Assembly (NCBI GenBank): GCA_023101725.1
Contig: JALJCO010009075.1
Location: forward strand, 124,001-188,000
Source: Atherinomorus stipes
Lineage: Eukaryota > Chordata > Actinopteri > Atheriniformes > Atherinidae
Direction of reading: 5' to 3'
Length of the DNA stretch: 64,000 bases
Part shown: piece after piece, positions 10,736 to 21,930 of the stretch
Layout: the number at the start of each line of letters is the position of its first letter
Numbering within the stretch: the first letter of the stretch is position 1
Made by a program: the position numbers and the translations under genes
Notes under the pieces: generated by a model
What the model saw: the letters and a program-made list of their open reading frames with translations, nothing else
Told to the model about the DNA's origin: nothing
The model's database searches: none

Positions 10736-11925
10736 ACTGGCCACTTTATCAAGTACACCTGTCCAACTGCTCATTAACGCAAATTTCTAGTCAGACAATC
10801 ACATGGCAGCAACTCATTGCATTTAGGCATGAAGACATGGTCAAGACGATCTGCTGCAGTTCAAACCAGCATCAGAATGAGGAAGAAAGGTGATTTAAGT
10901 GACTTGAACGAGGCATTGTTGTTGGTCTGAGTATTTCAGAAACTGCTGATCTACTGGGATTTTCCTGCACAACCATCTCTAGGGTTTACAGAGAATGGTC
11001 CCAAAGAGAGAAAATATCCAGTGAGCAGCAGTTCTGTGGGCGCAAATGCCTTGTTGATGCCAGAGGTCAGAGGAGAATGGTCAGACTGGTTCCAGCTGAT
11101 AGAAAGGCAACAGTAATTTAAATAACCACTTGTTCCAACCGAAGTATTCAGAAGTGCATCTCTGAATGCACAACACATTCAACCTGGAAGCAGATGGGCT
11201 ACAGCAGCAGAAGACCACACCGGGTGCCACTGCTGTCAGCTAAGAACAAGAAACTGATGCTACAATTCACACAGACTCACCAACATTGGACAATACAAGA
11301 TGGAGAAATGTTGCCTTGTCTGATGAGTCTCCATTTCTGCTATGAAATTCGGATGGTAGGCTCAGAATTTGGTGTCAACAACATGAAAGCATGGATCCAT
11401 CCTGCCTTGTATCAACGGTTCAGGTTGGTGGTGGTGGTGTCATGGTGTGGGAGAGATTTTCTTGGCACACTTTTGGCCCCTTAGTACCAACATGGCGGTT
11501 TAACCACCACAGCCTACCTGAGTATTGTTGCTGACCATGTCCATCCCTTTATGACCACAGTGTAGCATCCTCTGATGCTGCTTTCAGCAGGAGAACGCGC
11601 CATGTCATAAAGCGGGAATCATCTCAGACTGGTTTCTGGAACATGACGATGAGTTCATTGTACTCAAATGGCCTCCACAGTCACCAGATCTCCATCTAAC
11701 AGAGCAGCTTTGGGATGAGGTAGAACGGGAGGTTCTCATCATGGATGTGCAGCCGACAAATCTACAGCAACTGCGTGATGATGTCATGTCAATATGGAAC
11801 AAAATCTCTGAGGAATTTTTCCAGTACCATGTTGAATTTATGCCACCAAGGATTAAGGCAGTTCTGAAGGCAAAAGGGATCCAACCCGGTACTAGCAAGG
11901 TGTACCTAATAAAGTGGCCGGTGAG
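10736..11925 (+). mobile_element. Tc1-type transposon relic
   Basis: Inverted ends: left ctggccactttatcaagtac, right gtacctaataaagtggccgg. The 1.2-kb length is normal for Tc1. The body encodes a transposase on the + strand with many stops and frameshifts. Recognisable pieces are AKNKKLMLQFTQTH near 11240, the region around 11300-11480 corresponding to the catalytic core, and the C-terminal LQQLRDDVMSIWNKISEEFF at 11765-11825. A short relic of the same family lies at 63735-63832. Inactive. Confidence 0.82.
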
Positions 11926-13123
11926 TGTATGTATATGTATTTGTGGAGCAACAATACACGTATTCGTATTGAACCAAACCGTGTGGTATGTATCGAACCA
12001 TGAGCACCATGTGTCGAATATCGAACAATTTATTACAACAATAAATGTTACATCTATTCAGTTGTGTTTTCCCAAAGTAAGAAATATTTATGTTCAGGGG
12101 GACGATTGTTAATTATTTTATTATAAGATCCAAGTGGTAAAGAAACCTGTCCAAGTTTCATGAAAAGGACATGGGGAAACTGAATTTCATTCATTTTAAC
12201 TTATTTTGTTGTGTCAGTCATCCGATGTAGGTGATTAGAGTTTATTTAGACGTGACAGAGTATATTAAGGAACAGAATCTCTCTGTAAATATACCGGATT
12301 TAGCAAGATGCTACTTTCCATCAGTAGTCCCACCCCTCACCCCTGCAACTATGTATAAGCACAACTTTTATTTCAAGCTGTGTTTTACCTTTTTTTGACG
12401 TGCCTAGAATATTACAATATATCGTGGTATCACCTTTTCCAGATATTTTGTTATGCTATGTCAGCCTCTTTAGTGAGGGCTTGTACCTCTACTGACTAAA
12501 CAATGGATGCATACACATGCAAACAATGTTCACTGAATTGGAGTCACTCAAATGGACATATAGGACACAGGAGTAAATGTAATAGTGTGCACATAAAAAC
12601 TGAATGAGCACACAAACCGATGCAGATCGAAATACACACACGTACTCACATACTATTGTGTAAATAGGAAGTCTGTCACCTTAAAGAGGAAGTGGCATTA
12701 ACAGTGGAGGTCAATTTCTATTTCACGCTCCAAGCGAGTGTCTACCAATTTGCATTTTCCACAACTAACACTTCTGCATAGCTTGAAATGAAAAAAAGGA
12801 GGGTGACAAAGCAGAGGAAGGGGAGAGATGAAAAAAGAAAACATATTAAGGTGAAGGAAAGAGGGAAATGAACTAAGAGAAAGGCTGAGAACTCAGGAGG
12901 AAACTAAAATAATAATAAAATGAAATAATAGAGATATGATCAGGCTGCATCAGAATCTGATTAACTCCTGGTCAGAGAGTCAGGTGTGTGTACATTTGTG
13001 TGTGTGTAATGATTTTTTTTTCTTTTGGGTCTAAACTTAAACTTATTTGACTCGACATCAGTATTAGGTTACCGGTCATGGTCTTTGTAGTCATACACCC
13101 TGTGTGTGTGTCTATGCATGCAG
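11926..13123. other. intronic sequence before the first visible exon
   Basis: 11945-12450 contains repeat-like wording (tattcgtattgaacc, tattacaatatatcgtggtat) suggestive of old hAT-type fragments. From 12450 on it looks like unique intron sequence, purine-rich at 12780-12900, with a pyrimidine/TG tract and tgcatgcag acceptor just before 13124. Confidence 0.45.
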
Positions 13124-13233
13124 GTTTCAACCAGCCGGCCTGGTGGAGAGGATCCAAGCTATAGCCCAGAATGTCTCCAACATGGCGATCAGGGTGGAGC
13201 AGATACTCCAAAACAGTATGGTGCAAAGCAGAG
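13124..13233 (+). CDS. mgat5b: mgat5b exon: stem-region segment
   Basis: Internal exon of a Golgi beta-1,6-GlcNAc transferase that adds the beta-1,6 branch to mannose on glycoproteins (the B enzyme is mainly neural and also acts on O-mannosyl glycans). Acceptor ...tgcatgcag, donor gtaaagt. The first base completes a codon from an upstream exon outside the window, then 36 codons follow and one base is carried over. The peptide reads FQPAGLVERIQAIAQNVSNM and continues AIRVEQILQNSMVQSR. The ERIQAIAQNVS...V.QIL core is the luminal stem segment conserved in MGAT5-family proteins, with an N-V-S glycosylation sequon. The signal anchor is not in the window. The downstream exon at 28950 restores the frame exactly. 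Confidence 0.9.
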
Positions 13234-13619
13234 GTAAAGTATAATCATCATTATCATAGCCATGGTATTATTTCACCCTCTTGGAAAACTTTAATATTTG
13301 ATTTATTGTGTGGTTGAACCGGATCAACTGGTTGAATAAAGGCCAAATTAAATAAACAACCACTCACTTTAGCTGTTAAAAGTGCTGATGACACAACCTT
13401 GACTTCAAGTAACTTTGCCATACAACAACACACCAAGACATAATTAGTAGTTCTGTGCAGTTAGAAGTTAATCAGATGTGCATTTACATAAATATCCGAT
13501 GTTTAGGAGCCTTGGTTAAATGCTTATAGATTTTCAGTCGCGAACCAGCCGCCATGATGTGATGTCAGCGACATACAGAGTTGCGGAGTTGCGTGGCTAT
13601 CGGCTAGCCGTGGTAAATA
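13234..13619. other. intron start, nothing recognised
   Basis: AT-rich intron that turns GC-richer after 13535, leading into the G-rich repeat. Confidence 0.5.
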
Positions 13620-16082
13620 ATTAGCCAAGGGTTGCGCCTTTGCAGGGAGAAAGGGCGGCAGTGCCCTTGCCCTGGGGGCGGGAGGAGGGGTCCTAATGGG
13701 AGGCTCTTTCAGGGGGAATTCCCCCTGGTCCCCCCAGCCCCCCCCCCCTGTTACCTACAAACACGGGGTTGGGGAGGGAGCGTGTAAGGGGCGGGTGAGG
13801 GAGGGCACAAAGTGCCTTGCTTGCCACGTCTAGAGGCAGCCTGCTCCCAGTAACCACATTAGACACCTAAACACATAAAATAACAACAGCTCACAACCAC
13901 TTCTGAGGGGCGGGCCATATAGTGTGTGGTAGGAGGGAGGGGCCGGTTGGGGGGGACATGCCCCCTACGCGACCCCCTCCCGGCATGACTTGGCACTGCC
14001 CCTTAGTTTTAACTGCAAACAACACACATCTTCACACAAGTCATGAGTGGGGGGTGGGGGGGGGCAGGGTCTTTCATACCCCGGTCTCCCGGGCGCTACT
14101 GGGGGAGGGGGGACAGTGGCTACTTCACGCGCCAGTGGTTAAGGCTGGCTGCATTGCGGGGGATCTGCTGGCCTGGGGGATGCCTGGCCTGCTGCGTCCG
14201 GGGGTGGGGGATGGGGGTGGTGGTGGGGGGAACGTGTTGGGGGCTGGACTCGCGGCTCCTTCCCCGGCCCGAGCTACCACTCAGGAGGCACGAGGGCATG
14301 GGCAAGAGAGAGGTGGGTATGTGAGAATAATGAATGAGAGTGTGAAAGAGGAAATGTGGGAGGGAGGAACTTGGGTGGAAGAGGGAGGAGATGTGGGTAA
14401 GTGGTTGAAGGAAAGGGGGATGGAGGAAGGAGTGGCATGTGTGAGTGTTAGTAGGGATGGTCGTGAGGGGCTGAAGGAAGGAAGGGGGGAGTGTGATAGG
14501 TAGAGGGATGGGGGGGCTGGAATGTAAGGGGGGATGTATGGGGTATTGGGGGTATAGGGAGGTGGGGGCGTATGTGTGGGGGGTGGGGAGGGGTTGGTGA
14601 GTTATGTGGGGGGAGTGATGTGTGTGTTAGAGGGTATGAGGAGGTGGGGGTAGGTGTGGAGGTAGAGGGAGGAGAGTGTTGGGGGTGGAGAGAGGAGTGA
14701 GTGTGGGTATGTAGGTAGAGAGGGAGTGGGTGGGTGTATGCGTGTGTGGGGGGTACACGGAGGTGTTGGGTAGGGCTGGGCGGTGTGGGCGGAGGTTCGT
14801 ACCTCGGTATTCGTGCCGGGCATCTTGGTGTCGGTGCGGTGCGGTGTGGCTGCGGGTTGGTTGGGGGCCGGGCGCTTTGGTGGGGGGTGCGGTTTTGTTT
14901 GTGGCTTCCGGGGTTTTTGTGCGGGGCGGGCGCAGGGGGATCTGTATCTTGTATGTGGTTGCTCTTGCGGTATTGATGTCTTGGGTGCCTGTGTCTCGAT
15001 GTGGGGGCGGTGACGGTATATCTCTAGCCCAGTGTTGGGGTAGGTGTGTGGGGAGTGTGTGTGTGAGCGTGGTGGCGGGGTAGGGGGTGGGAGAGGTGGT
15101 GGCGCCCTGGTGTCAGGTGTATCAGGGACTTTGGGGTGGGGGCTGGCCTGCCCTGGGGGGCGTCGTCTGGGGGGTCCGGTCCTCCTGGGTTTCGGTTGGG
15201 CCGCCCGGGTCGGGGGGGGGGCTGCTCCTGGGCGCTTGGGCCCTGGGCCCGGCGCTGTCTCCGCTCCGGGGGACGCCCGGCGCCCGGTGGGGTCGGCAGC
15301 TGCTGGTCTTGGTCCACTGGGGCCTGGGCCTCCAGACTGCGGGGGGCTCCGGCTGGGGCCGCTTTTGCCGCCCTTCGGGGGATGCATGTCCGCTCTTTGG
15401 GGGGGGTAGCTGGGATCTGGGCCTCTGGGTGGCTGCTGGGGGCCTGGGTCGCGAGCCTTGCGGGCTTCCTCCTCCTTGCAGAGACGAGGCTGCATCTGCA
15501 TGACTGTATCACCACGGAGCACCCTTTATTATGCATGTTGACACTGTGACACTGCTTCCCATTGCGATGACTAGGTCGTACCTCTTCTTTCTTCCCATTG
15601 CGATGACTAGGTTGTACCTCTTCTCTACTTCCCATTGCGCTGACTAGGTTGTACCTCTTCTCTGCGTAGTTCTGCGTGTGTTTGTATGATCTGAGGATAT
15701 TTAAGCCACCTGCAGGTACTCCTGTAGGGGATTGCTTGTTTTGTTTTCCAACAGAGACCTTGGTTGTTTAGGGATCGCGGTACAGATGTACCAGTGAACT
15801 GTGTAAGTGGATTCATGTTTTCTCTTCTCTCTCTCTTCCTCTTCCTTCTCCTCTCTCTGTTTCACTTTCTATCATTCCTCTATTCACTTTCATTTCTCCT
15901 TGTCAGGAGCAGTATGAAATGGAATGGTGTAATGAAAATGTTTAAATAAAGAAATAAAATGAATAAAATGATATCAAGTGGGCCTTATGTTCATAAAGCT
16001 CGCTTGATAAAGCAAACGTTCAAAGAATAAAGCAATCAGATCCATTCTGCTTGCTTCAATGCTGGACAGGACAAGTAAGAAG

Positions 16083-16120
<38 letters not shown>
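13620..16120 (+). repeat. G-rich, poly(A)-tailed repeat, copy 1 (long form)
   Basis: Begins around attagccaaggg, a word that also opens copy 2 at 16119. The body to about 15480 is very G-rich on the + strand, with many GGG/GGGG runs. Then comes a less biased tail (cagagacgaggctgcatctg..., cttcccattgcgatgacta repeated around 15550-15650, a pyrimidine tract near 15815-15900), clustered aataaa signals (15943-15965) and a long A run (16081-16118). The order body, aataaa, poly(A) suggests a retrotransposed RNA. I recognise no reverse transcriptase or other protein; long proline-rich minus-strand frames are shadows of the G bias. Confidence 0.65.
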
Positions 16121-16166
16121 AGCCAAGGGCGGGAGTGTGTCAGGTCGGAGAAAAGGGTGGGGCTGG

Positions 16167-16229
<63 letters not shown>

Positions 16230-17368
16230 GGCATGGGGGTATTGGGGGTATAGGGAGGTGGGGGAGTATGTGTGGGGTGGAGGAAGGAGTGCATGTGTTT
16301 AGGTAAGGTTGGAGGAAGGGGCGGGTTGGTGCATGTGTGTGGGGGGAGTGCATGTAGGTGTTAGAGGGTATCAGGAGGTGGGGGGGGTGTGTGGAGGGGT
16401 AGAGGGAGGAAGGTGTTGGGGGTGAAGGGAGGAGTGCGGGTGGGTGCATGTGTGTGGGGCTTGTGCATGTGGGTTTTAGGGTGTGTGTGTGTGTGAGTGT
16501 GGTGGTGGTGTAGGGGGGTGATAGCAGTGGCAGCGCCCTGGTGGGGGCTGGCCTATGCTGGGGGGGGTGTCGTCTGGGGGGTCCGGTCCTCCTGGGTTTC
16601 GTTTGGGCTGCCTGGGTCGGGTGGGAGGGGCTCCTGGTCTTGGTCCGCTGGGGCCTGGGCCCCGAGACCGCAGGGGGCTCCAGCTGGTGCATGTCTGTCC
16701 CTTTGGGGAGGTGGCTGGGGTACGGGCCTCTGGGTGGCTGCTGGGGGCCCGGGTCTCGGGCTGTGCGGGCTTCCTCCTCCTTGCAGAGACGAGGCTGCAT
16801 CTGCATGACTGTATCACCACGGAGCACCCTTTATCATGCATGTTGACACTGTGACGCTGCTTCCCATTGCGATGACTAGGTTGTACCTCTTCTCTGCATA
16901 GTTCTGCGTGTGTTTGTATGATCTGAGGATATTTAGGCCACCTGCAGGTCCTCCTGTGGTCCGGTGGGGGATTGCTTGTTTAGTTTTCCGACAGAGACCT
17001 TGGAATGTTGTTTAGGCATTTCTGTACAGATGCACCACTGAACTGTGGAAGTGGATCCATGTTTTCTCTCCTCTCTCTCTTTCTCTCTCTCTCTCTTGCT
17101 CTTACTCACTCCTTTCTCTCTGTTCTACTTTCTATCATTACCTCTGTCAACTTTTATTTCTCCCTTGTCAAGCCCAGCAGTATGGTATGGAATGCTGTTA
17201 TGGACAAATGTTTAATTAAAGAAATAAAATGAATAAACAGGATATTGAGGGGAGCCTTGTGTTCATAAAGCTCACCAGGGTAAAGCAAAACTGTTCAACA
17301 CAATAAAGCAATCGGGTTTCCACTCTGCTTGCTATGATGCTGGACAGGACAAGTAGAAAAAAAAAATT
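16119..17368 (+). repeat. G-rich, poly(A)-tailed repeat, copy 2 (internally shortened)
   Basis: Starts with the same word as copy 1 directly after copy 1's A run, then a GT microsatellite and G run (16168-16230). It follows copy 1 segment by segment: tattgggggtatagggaggt (14545 and 16240), ggggggtccggtcctcctgg (15170 and 16575), then the gcagagacgaggctgcatct tail, the pyrimidine tract, aataaa and an A run ending ~17367. It lacks several hundred bases of the GC-rich body. No coding capacity recognised. Confidence 0.7.
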
Positions 17369-18236
17369 GCCTTAAAAAAATGAGAAGATAACAACTTACA
17401 TGGTTCCAGTCGAGTTTTTAATAGTTCCCGTTTATAAGGATGGGGATGGAGGGAAGGATGCATATTTGGAAGCAGCAGGAGGAGATCTGATGGCCGGAGA
17501 CGTCCTTATATAACCGAGCCGCAGCTGTCTGTCAATACAGCAGCTGTATGACCGATGTGATGAAGCAATGATGGTTGAAAAAGAATAATCCAGAGGGCAT
17601 GATCGCAATTTCAATGTGTTAGAAGTCTCATCACGTTGGTTCCTGAAGCTCCAGTAAACAGACGCAGACATGAGAAGCAAGCAGAGGCTCCTCCTGCTGC
17701 CTACTGTTTCCTGGTGAGTCTGACTCCGACCTGCTTCTTTATCCTCTTCACAATAAAATTCTAAATCTGTATGAAACCTAAATAAATTAACCCTGCACTT
17801 ATGAGCTTTTAACCCTTGACTGTCAATACAATATGAAGGCTGAGTCGTTACTGTTCGTCTGTAAAACTGGAAAAAGAACTTAAAACTGCAATGAGGCCAT
17901 TGACTTTGATGTTAAATAAGCTGGGAAGACTCTGACAGGCGTCACATCTGGTTTCGGCTCACAGCGCCACAGTGTGGTCAGATGTGCTGAAAAGCAGCCA
18001 TGTTTTCTAACAACTCATCTATGCAGCTGCGCTTGTTTCTGTTACACAGATTATCATGAAGAACGTTTTGGTCGGTAAAACATGGCAAAAAATGTCAAAA
18101 GTGTGTCATCAGCACTTAAAGTTAGTGCGCTTATGCTAATCACAGAGGAAAAAAACTTCACTAAATCAAATGTGCAGAATTCACTAAAACCTTGAACTGA
18201 ATGAGGTGTGAAACTGTTGCAGTGCATCTTCCCTAA
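17369..18236. other. intronic sequence with a promoter-like and signal-peptide-like patch
   Basis: Mostly unremarkable intron. At 17507-17513 there is a TATA-box-like tatataa preceded by a gacgtc-like motif. At 17670-17713 an ATG opens a short hydrophobic frame (MRSKQRLLLLPTVS) that runs into a good donor, gtgagt. No further exon could be joined to it, so I do not call a gene. Confidence 0.3.
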
Positions 18237-18433
18237 CTTGTAAGTAGGGATGCACCGAAAATTCGACCACCGAAAATTTTCGGCCGAAAATGACCCAAAA
18301 GTGCATTTTCGGTTTTCGGCCGAAAGACATAAATCACCGAAACAACGCAGCCGGAAGTCGTGATGACAGCAGCGGGAAACAGGGTCACACGCAAACAGCG
18401 CAGAGAGCACGTGGAAACGGGATAAGAGCCAGA

Positions 18434-19983
18434 ATGTCTGCGGTGTGGACTTATTTCACTATCTCGGAGAAAGACCCACGCATGGCGATTTGCAAAACAT
18501 GCAATGCTGAAATTTCAAGGGGGGGTGTGTCTACAAAAAGTTTCTCCACGTCTGGTTTAATTCATCACCTGAAGTCCAAACATCCTCATCACCATTCTGA
18601 ATATGAGAAAAATACTGCACAGAAAAGGAAACTGACACCGAGCACGCCCACTCCGTCTGTAGCGGACGTGTTCGAAAAGGCAAAAAAGTTTTCCGCTGAT
18701 TCCGCCAAGGCAAAGGGCATAACACAAAAAATCATGGAATTCATTGCCTTAGACGATCAGCCGTTCTCCGTCGTAGAAGATGTGGGATTTCGTAGGCTGA
18801 TTGATCACATTGAGCCCCGTTATGCTATGCCAAGCAGACGACATTTATCAGACGTGTGTTTACCTGAGCTGTTTAATGTTGTTGCAACTCATATCCACGA
18901 GCTTCTAGCATCAGATATTACAGCCATCAGTTTCACGACTGACATATGGAGCTCCGATGTCAGCATCACCAGCATGCTCAGCCTAACTGCGCAGTGGATC
19001 GACACTGATTTCAAGCTGCAAAAGATTCTGCTCCATTCACAAGAGTTCAGAGGCTCACACACAGCAGCAGCAATTTCTGATGCATTCACAAATATGTTCG
19101 ACACCTGGCATATCAATCGATCTAAAGTGCATGCCATAGTCAGTGACAATGCAAGAAATATGGCAAAAGCAATAGAAGACAGCCAGCTAAAAGGAATACG
19201 ATGCATGGCCCACACACTACATCTGGCCGTGAACGAGGGAGTGTTGTCTCAGCGCAGCGTCAAAGACGTCTTGGCTATAGGCCGAAGGATAGTTGGTCAC
19301 TTTAAACATTCTCAGCTGGCCTATTCCCGCTTACAGTCTATGCAAGAACAGCTTGGAACAATAATAAAACGGTTCCAGCAAGACGTGAGTACACGATGGA
19401 ACAGCACTTTTTACATGCTGGAAAGCCTGTCTGCACAAAAGCGCGTCTTGGCTGCTTACAGTGCAGATTACGAGCTCCCTGCGACCCTCACTTCACACCA
19501 GTGGGTCTTAATAGAAAGCATTCTCTCCGTCCTTGCCCCCTTTGAGCAACTAACTAAGGAGATCAGCTCCTCTGACGCATCGGTTGCAGACGTAATACCG
19601 TTAATTGCGGCACTAAAGCGTCTTCTAAGCAAAGAAGTTGAAACGGACCACGGGGTGAAAACCATGAAAAATACACTCCTCGAGTCTGTCAACAGGCGTT
19701 TTGCGGATATCTATAATGATCCACTGCACTTTATCGCGACTGTACTTGATCCGCGTTATAAGGATCATTATTTGGATGTGGGGATAAAACAGCGCGCACG
19801 AGAAATGATCCAGGCTGCGATGGATGCGGACAACCCGCCAACAGAGGGACCAGCGCACAGCGCGGGAGGAGAGCAGAGCGCCGAAAAAAGGATTCGTCTC
19901 TCTGCACCAGATGAGGGGCTTGCACCTTCGTTGTCTGATATGTTCAATGAGATCCTGCAAGAGAGTGCCCCAAACAGCAATAG
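18434..19983 (+). CDS. hAT transposase (BED finger type), exon 1
   Basis: Encodes most of a cut-and-paste hAT transposase. ATG 18434 is chosen because it starts just before the BED zinc finger; the frame is open further upstream but only through the terminal-repeat region. BED finger: Cys20, Cys23, His44/45 and His50. Catalytic Asp170 lies in FTTDIWSS and Asp238 in IVSDNARNMAKAI. The RW-type block VSTRWNSTFYML follows further downstream. The exon ends ...APNSN plus two bases of an Arg codon at a gtaggt donor. Without splicing the frame stops four bases later, so the intron is needed for the C-terminus. No internal stop in 516 codons. Confidence 0.92.
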
Positions 19984-20091
19984 GTAGGTTGTTCTGCTCT
20001 GACAATTTCATTTTTCAGCTCGTGTTTTTTTTTTTTTTTTTTTATAAAAATGTTTATTATGCAGTGACCTTTTATCTTTCTCAAATGTCAG

Positions 20092-20380
20092 GCAGCCAAC
20101 AAGCTCAACTACTCAACAGTTGGACAGTTATTTGTCTGAAGTCCCCATCTCCAGAAGTGATGACCCTCTTGCCTACTGGAGAAATAACCATGGCCGCTTT
20201 CCTGACCTGGCAAAGATGGCATGCAAGTACTTGTCTGCACCATGCACAAGCACTGACAGCGAGAGACTGTTCAGTACTGCAGCTCATGTTCTTGATGAGA
20301 AGAGGAACAGACTTCACTGTGACAAAGCGGAAAAGTTACTCTTCATCAAGAAAAACCTGCCACTTTACCTCAAGAAGTAG
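20092..20380 (+). CDS. hAT transposase, exon 2 (dimerisation domain)
   Basis: Acceptor ...ctcaaatgtcag at 20091 after a T-rich tract. The first base completes the Arg codon of exon 1 and the frame continues QPTSSTTQQLDSYLSEVPIS to the stop tag at 20378-20380. It contains the hAT C-terminal dimerisation region: DPLAYWR, then the signature STDSERLFSTA carrying the catalytic Glu (about residue 574 of 612), and KAEKLLFIKKNLPLY. The spliced protein would be 612 residues, a normal full length for the family. An overlapping plus-strand frame here is a shadow. Confidence 0.88.
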
Positions 20381-20997
20381 AATGGGCGTGTCTAGTATTT
20401 GTTTTTCTCTTTGTATGCCCACAATTCTTGGCACATTTGTTGTTGATAAATGCCTACAGGCCATGGTAATCTTTGTTTGATACACTTTTGTTATAGGCCA
20501 ACAGAGAAAATATTGTAGCAGTTGCACTTGTTCTGAATGGACTCTGTTGTAGTAGTCTTATGGAGAAAAATATAAAATACACTTTACACTTATGTGAGAA
20601 TGAGAACATATTTAATTTCACAGTCTTTCAGCAGGCCAGTCAGTTATAAGCCTGGAAATTATTATTTGCTGTAGTAGTCCTACAGAGAAAAACTTAAAAG
20701 GCAATATGTAATGCACACGAGTGGAGTCAAGTTAAATATTTAATTTTGAATTTTATTTATATTGTGCATTGCCGTAATGTCAGTGGTAAATAAATATTTT
20801 GATACTTCTGAAATTGATTATTGCAATGTCTTTATTTTAGTGAGGTTAGTACACATTGTAGCCAAAAATGCTATGGTTCTAATAATTGACATGATTTCTT
20901 TCGGTGTTTCGGTTTTCGGTTTTCGGCCTTGGTTGGCTCATTTTTCGGTTTCGGTTTCGGCCAAGAATTTTCATTTCGGTGCATCCCTACTTGTAAG

Positions 20998-21429
20998 GTT
21001 TTGTGTTTCAGGATGCATTTCATTAGAAACCATTTAGTCCTTACCAGATAATAAAAGTACATCAATTAAACCTCAGATGAACAACATATTACACCACATC
21101 ATTACTCAGCACACTGCAGTTTCAGTCTTCAAAGAACTAACTGCACCCCGTTAATCAGTAGCTTGTAAAACCACCTTTAATGACAGTATCAGTCTCTCAC
21201 ATCATTGCGGAGGATGTTTGAGCTTCTGCTCTTGATTCTTTTTCACAGTGTTCAACATATTCATGTTTGCATCTTTTCAAGCCTTAACTTTGCCTCAATA
21301 TTCTTCTTTTATAGCTTGAATATGGAGCATTTTATTAAAAGCTATATTTAAAAAAAAAAAAAAAAAAAAACCTCCATGGGGCGTTTGTAGGGGTGCAGAA
21401 TGAAACTACAGCATTTCCTTTAAAAAATA
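20998..21429. other. intronic sequence, possible old Tc1 scrap, A run
   Basis: Around 21155-21250 the wording cagtagcttgtaaaaccacc is reminiscent of Tc1 5' regions but too decayed to place. A pure A run at 21350-21370 precedes cctccatggggcg. Confidence 0.35.
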
Positions 21430-21930
21430 TATTTAGCCTGAAGATTAATATAAAATGAATTTTAACGGGTTTGACAATGGCGTTATATTTACATCTACAA
21501 GCCAATACAGGCCGCCATTGCGGGTTGCCAGATACAATCTCTGTGTGGCAATAGTATGTTCAGCACAGCTAGACTGGCACTGGGGAAAACAGTGGAGTCG
21601 GCAAGTCAAGCAGCTGCTTCAGAGCCCGGAGATATTGTTATCTATCTCTGAAGAGGAGTGACCTGAGAAGAGCAAAAACTCAAGTAAATTTAGGTGAAGG
21701 TTACACCAAATGGACCCACAAACATTTTCCACGGCATCAAAACACATAAACTGCGACTTTTCTCCTGGATCGGTAAGCTAACTCCCTTGCTAACGTAGCT
21801 AGCATTCGCTGTCAGTTATAAAACACCTCTGCAATACTGGTTAGACGTGCTGCAGGCTGGTAACTTGCCGTATTGGCAGTGAGCCTGGTAACTGAACGGC
21901 TGGAGTTGTTTTTCTGCCATAACTACAACT
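21430..21930 (+). repeat. dispersed repeat, inverted relative at 35205-35345
   Basis: The segment from gctaactcccttgctaacgt to cggctggagttgtttttctg is similar to the reverse complement of 35205-35345 (shared words: ctgtcagttataaa, gcaggctg, acttgccgtattg, cggctggagttgttt). No coding content. Probably a MITE or a fragment of a larger element. Confidence 0.6.

Larger units (their letters stand above)
18245..20989 (+). mobile_element. complete hAT transposon, apparently intact
   Basis: Ends tagggatgcaccgaaaat... and ...atttcggtgcatcccta are inverted copies. Both flanks carry cttgtaag (18237-18244 and 20990-20997), a perfect 8-bp target duplication. Both subterminal regions are packed with TTTCGG/CCGAAA words (eight in the last ~90 bp), the kind of array hAT transposases bind. 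Inside is a two-exon transposase with no stop or frameshift. The 2745-bp length is normal for an autonomous hAT. Perfect duplications and an open gene point to recent insertion; activity is inferred only. Confidence 0.93.

Noticed and set aside
13922..14503. 193-residue glycine-rich frame on the + strand
   Set aside because: Glycine-rich translation of GGG runs within the same repeat; no recognisable domain.
14602..15522. 306-residue proline-rich open frame on the minus strand
   Set aside because: It lies across the G-rich repeat, is open in several frames at once and consists mostly of P, R, T and H. A composition artefact with no domain.
16036..16827. 263-residue minus-strand frame
   Set aside because: Same G-rich repeat, running through the GT microsatellite and poly(A) (giving TH and F runs). 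Not a gene.
19824..20480. 218-residue + frame overlapping the hAT transposase
   Set aside because: Crosses the intron's T run and reads exon 2 in the wrong frame; the frame holding the STDSERLFS motif is the real one.
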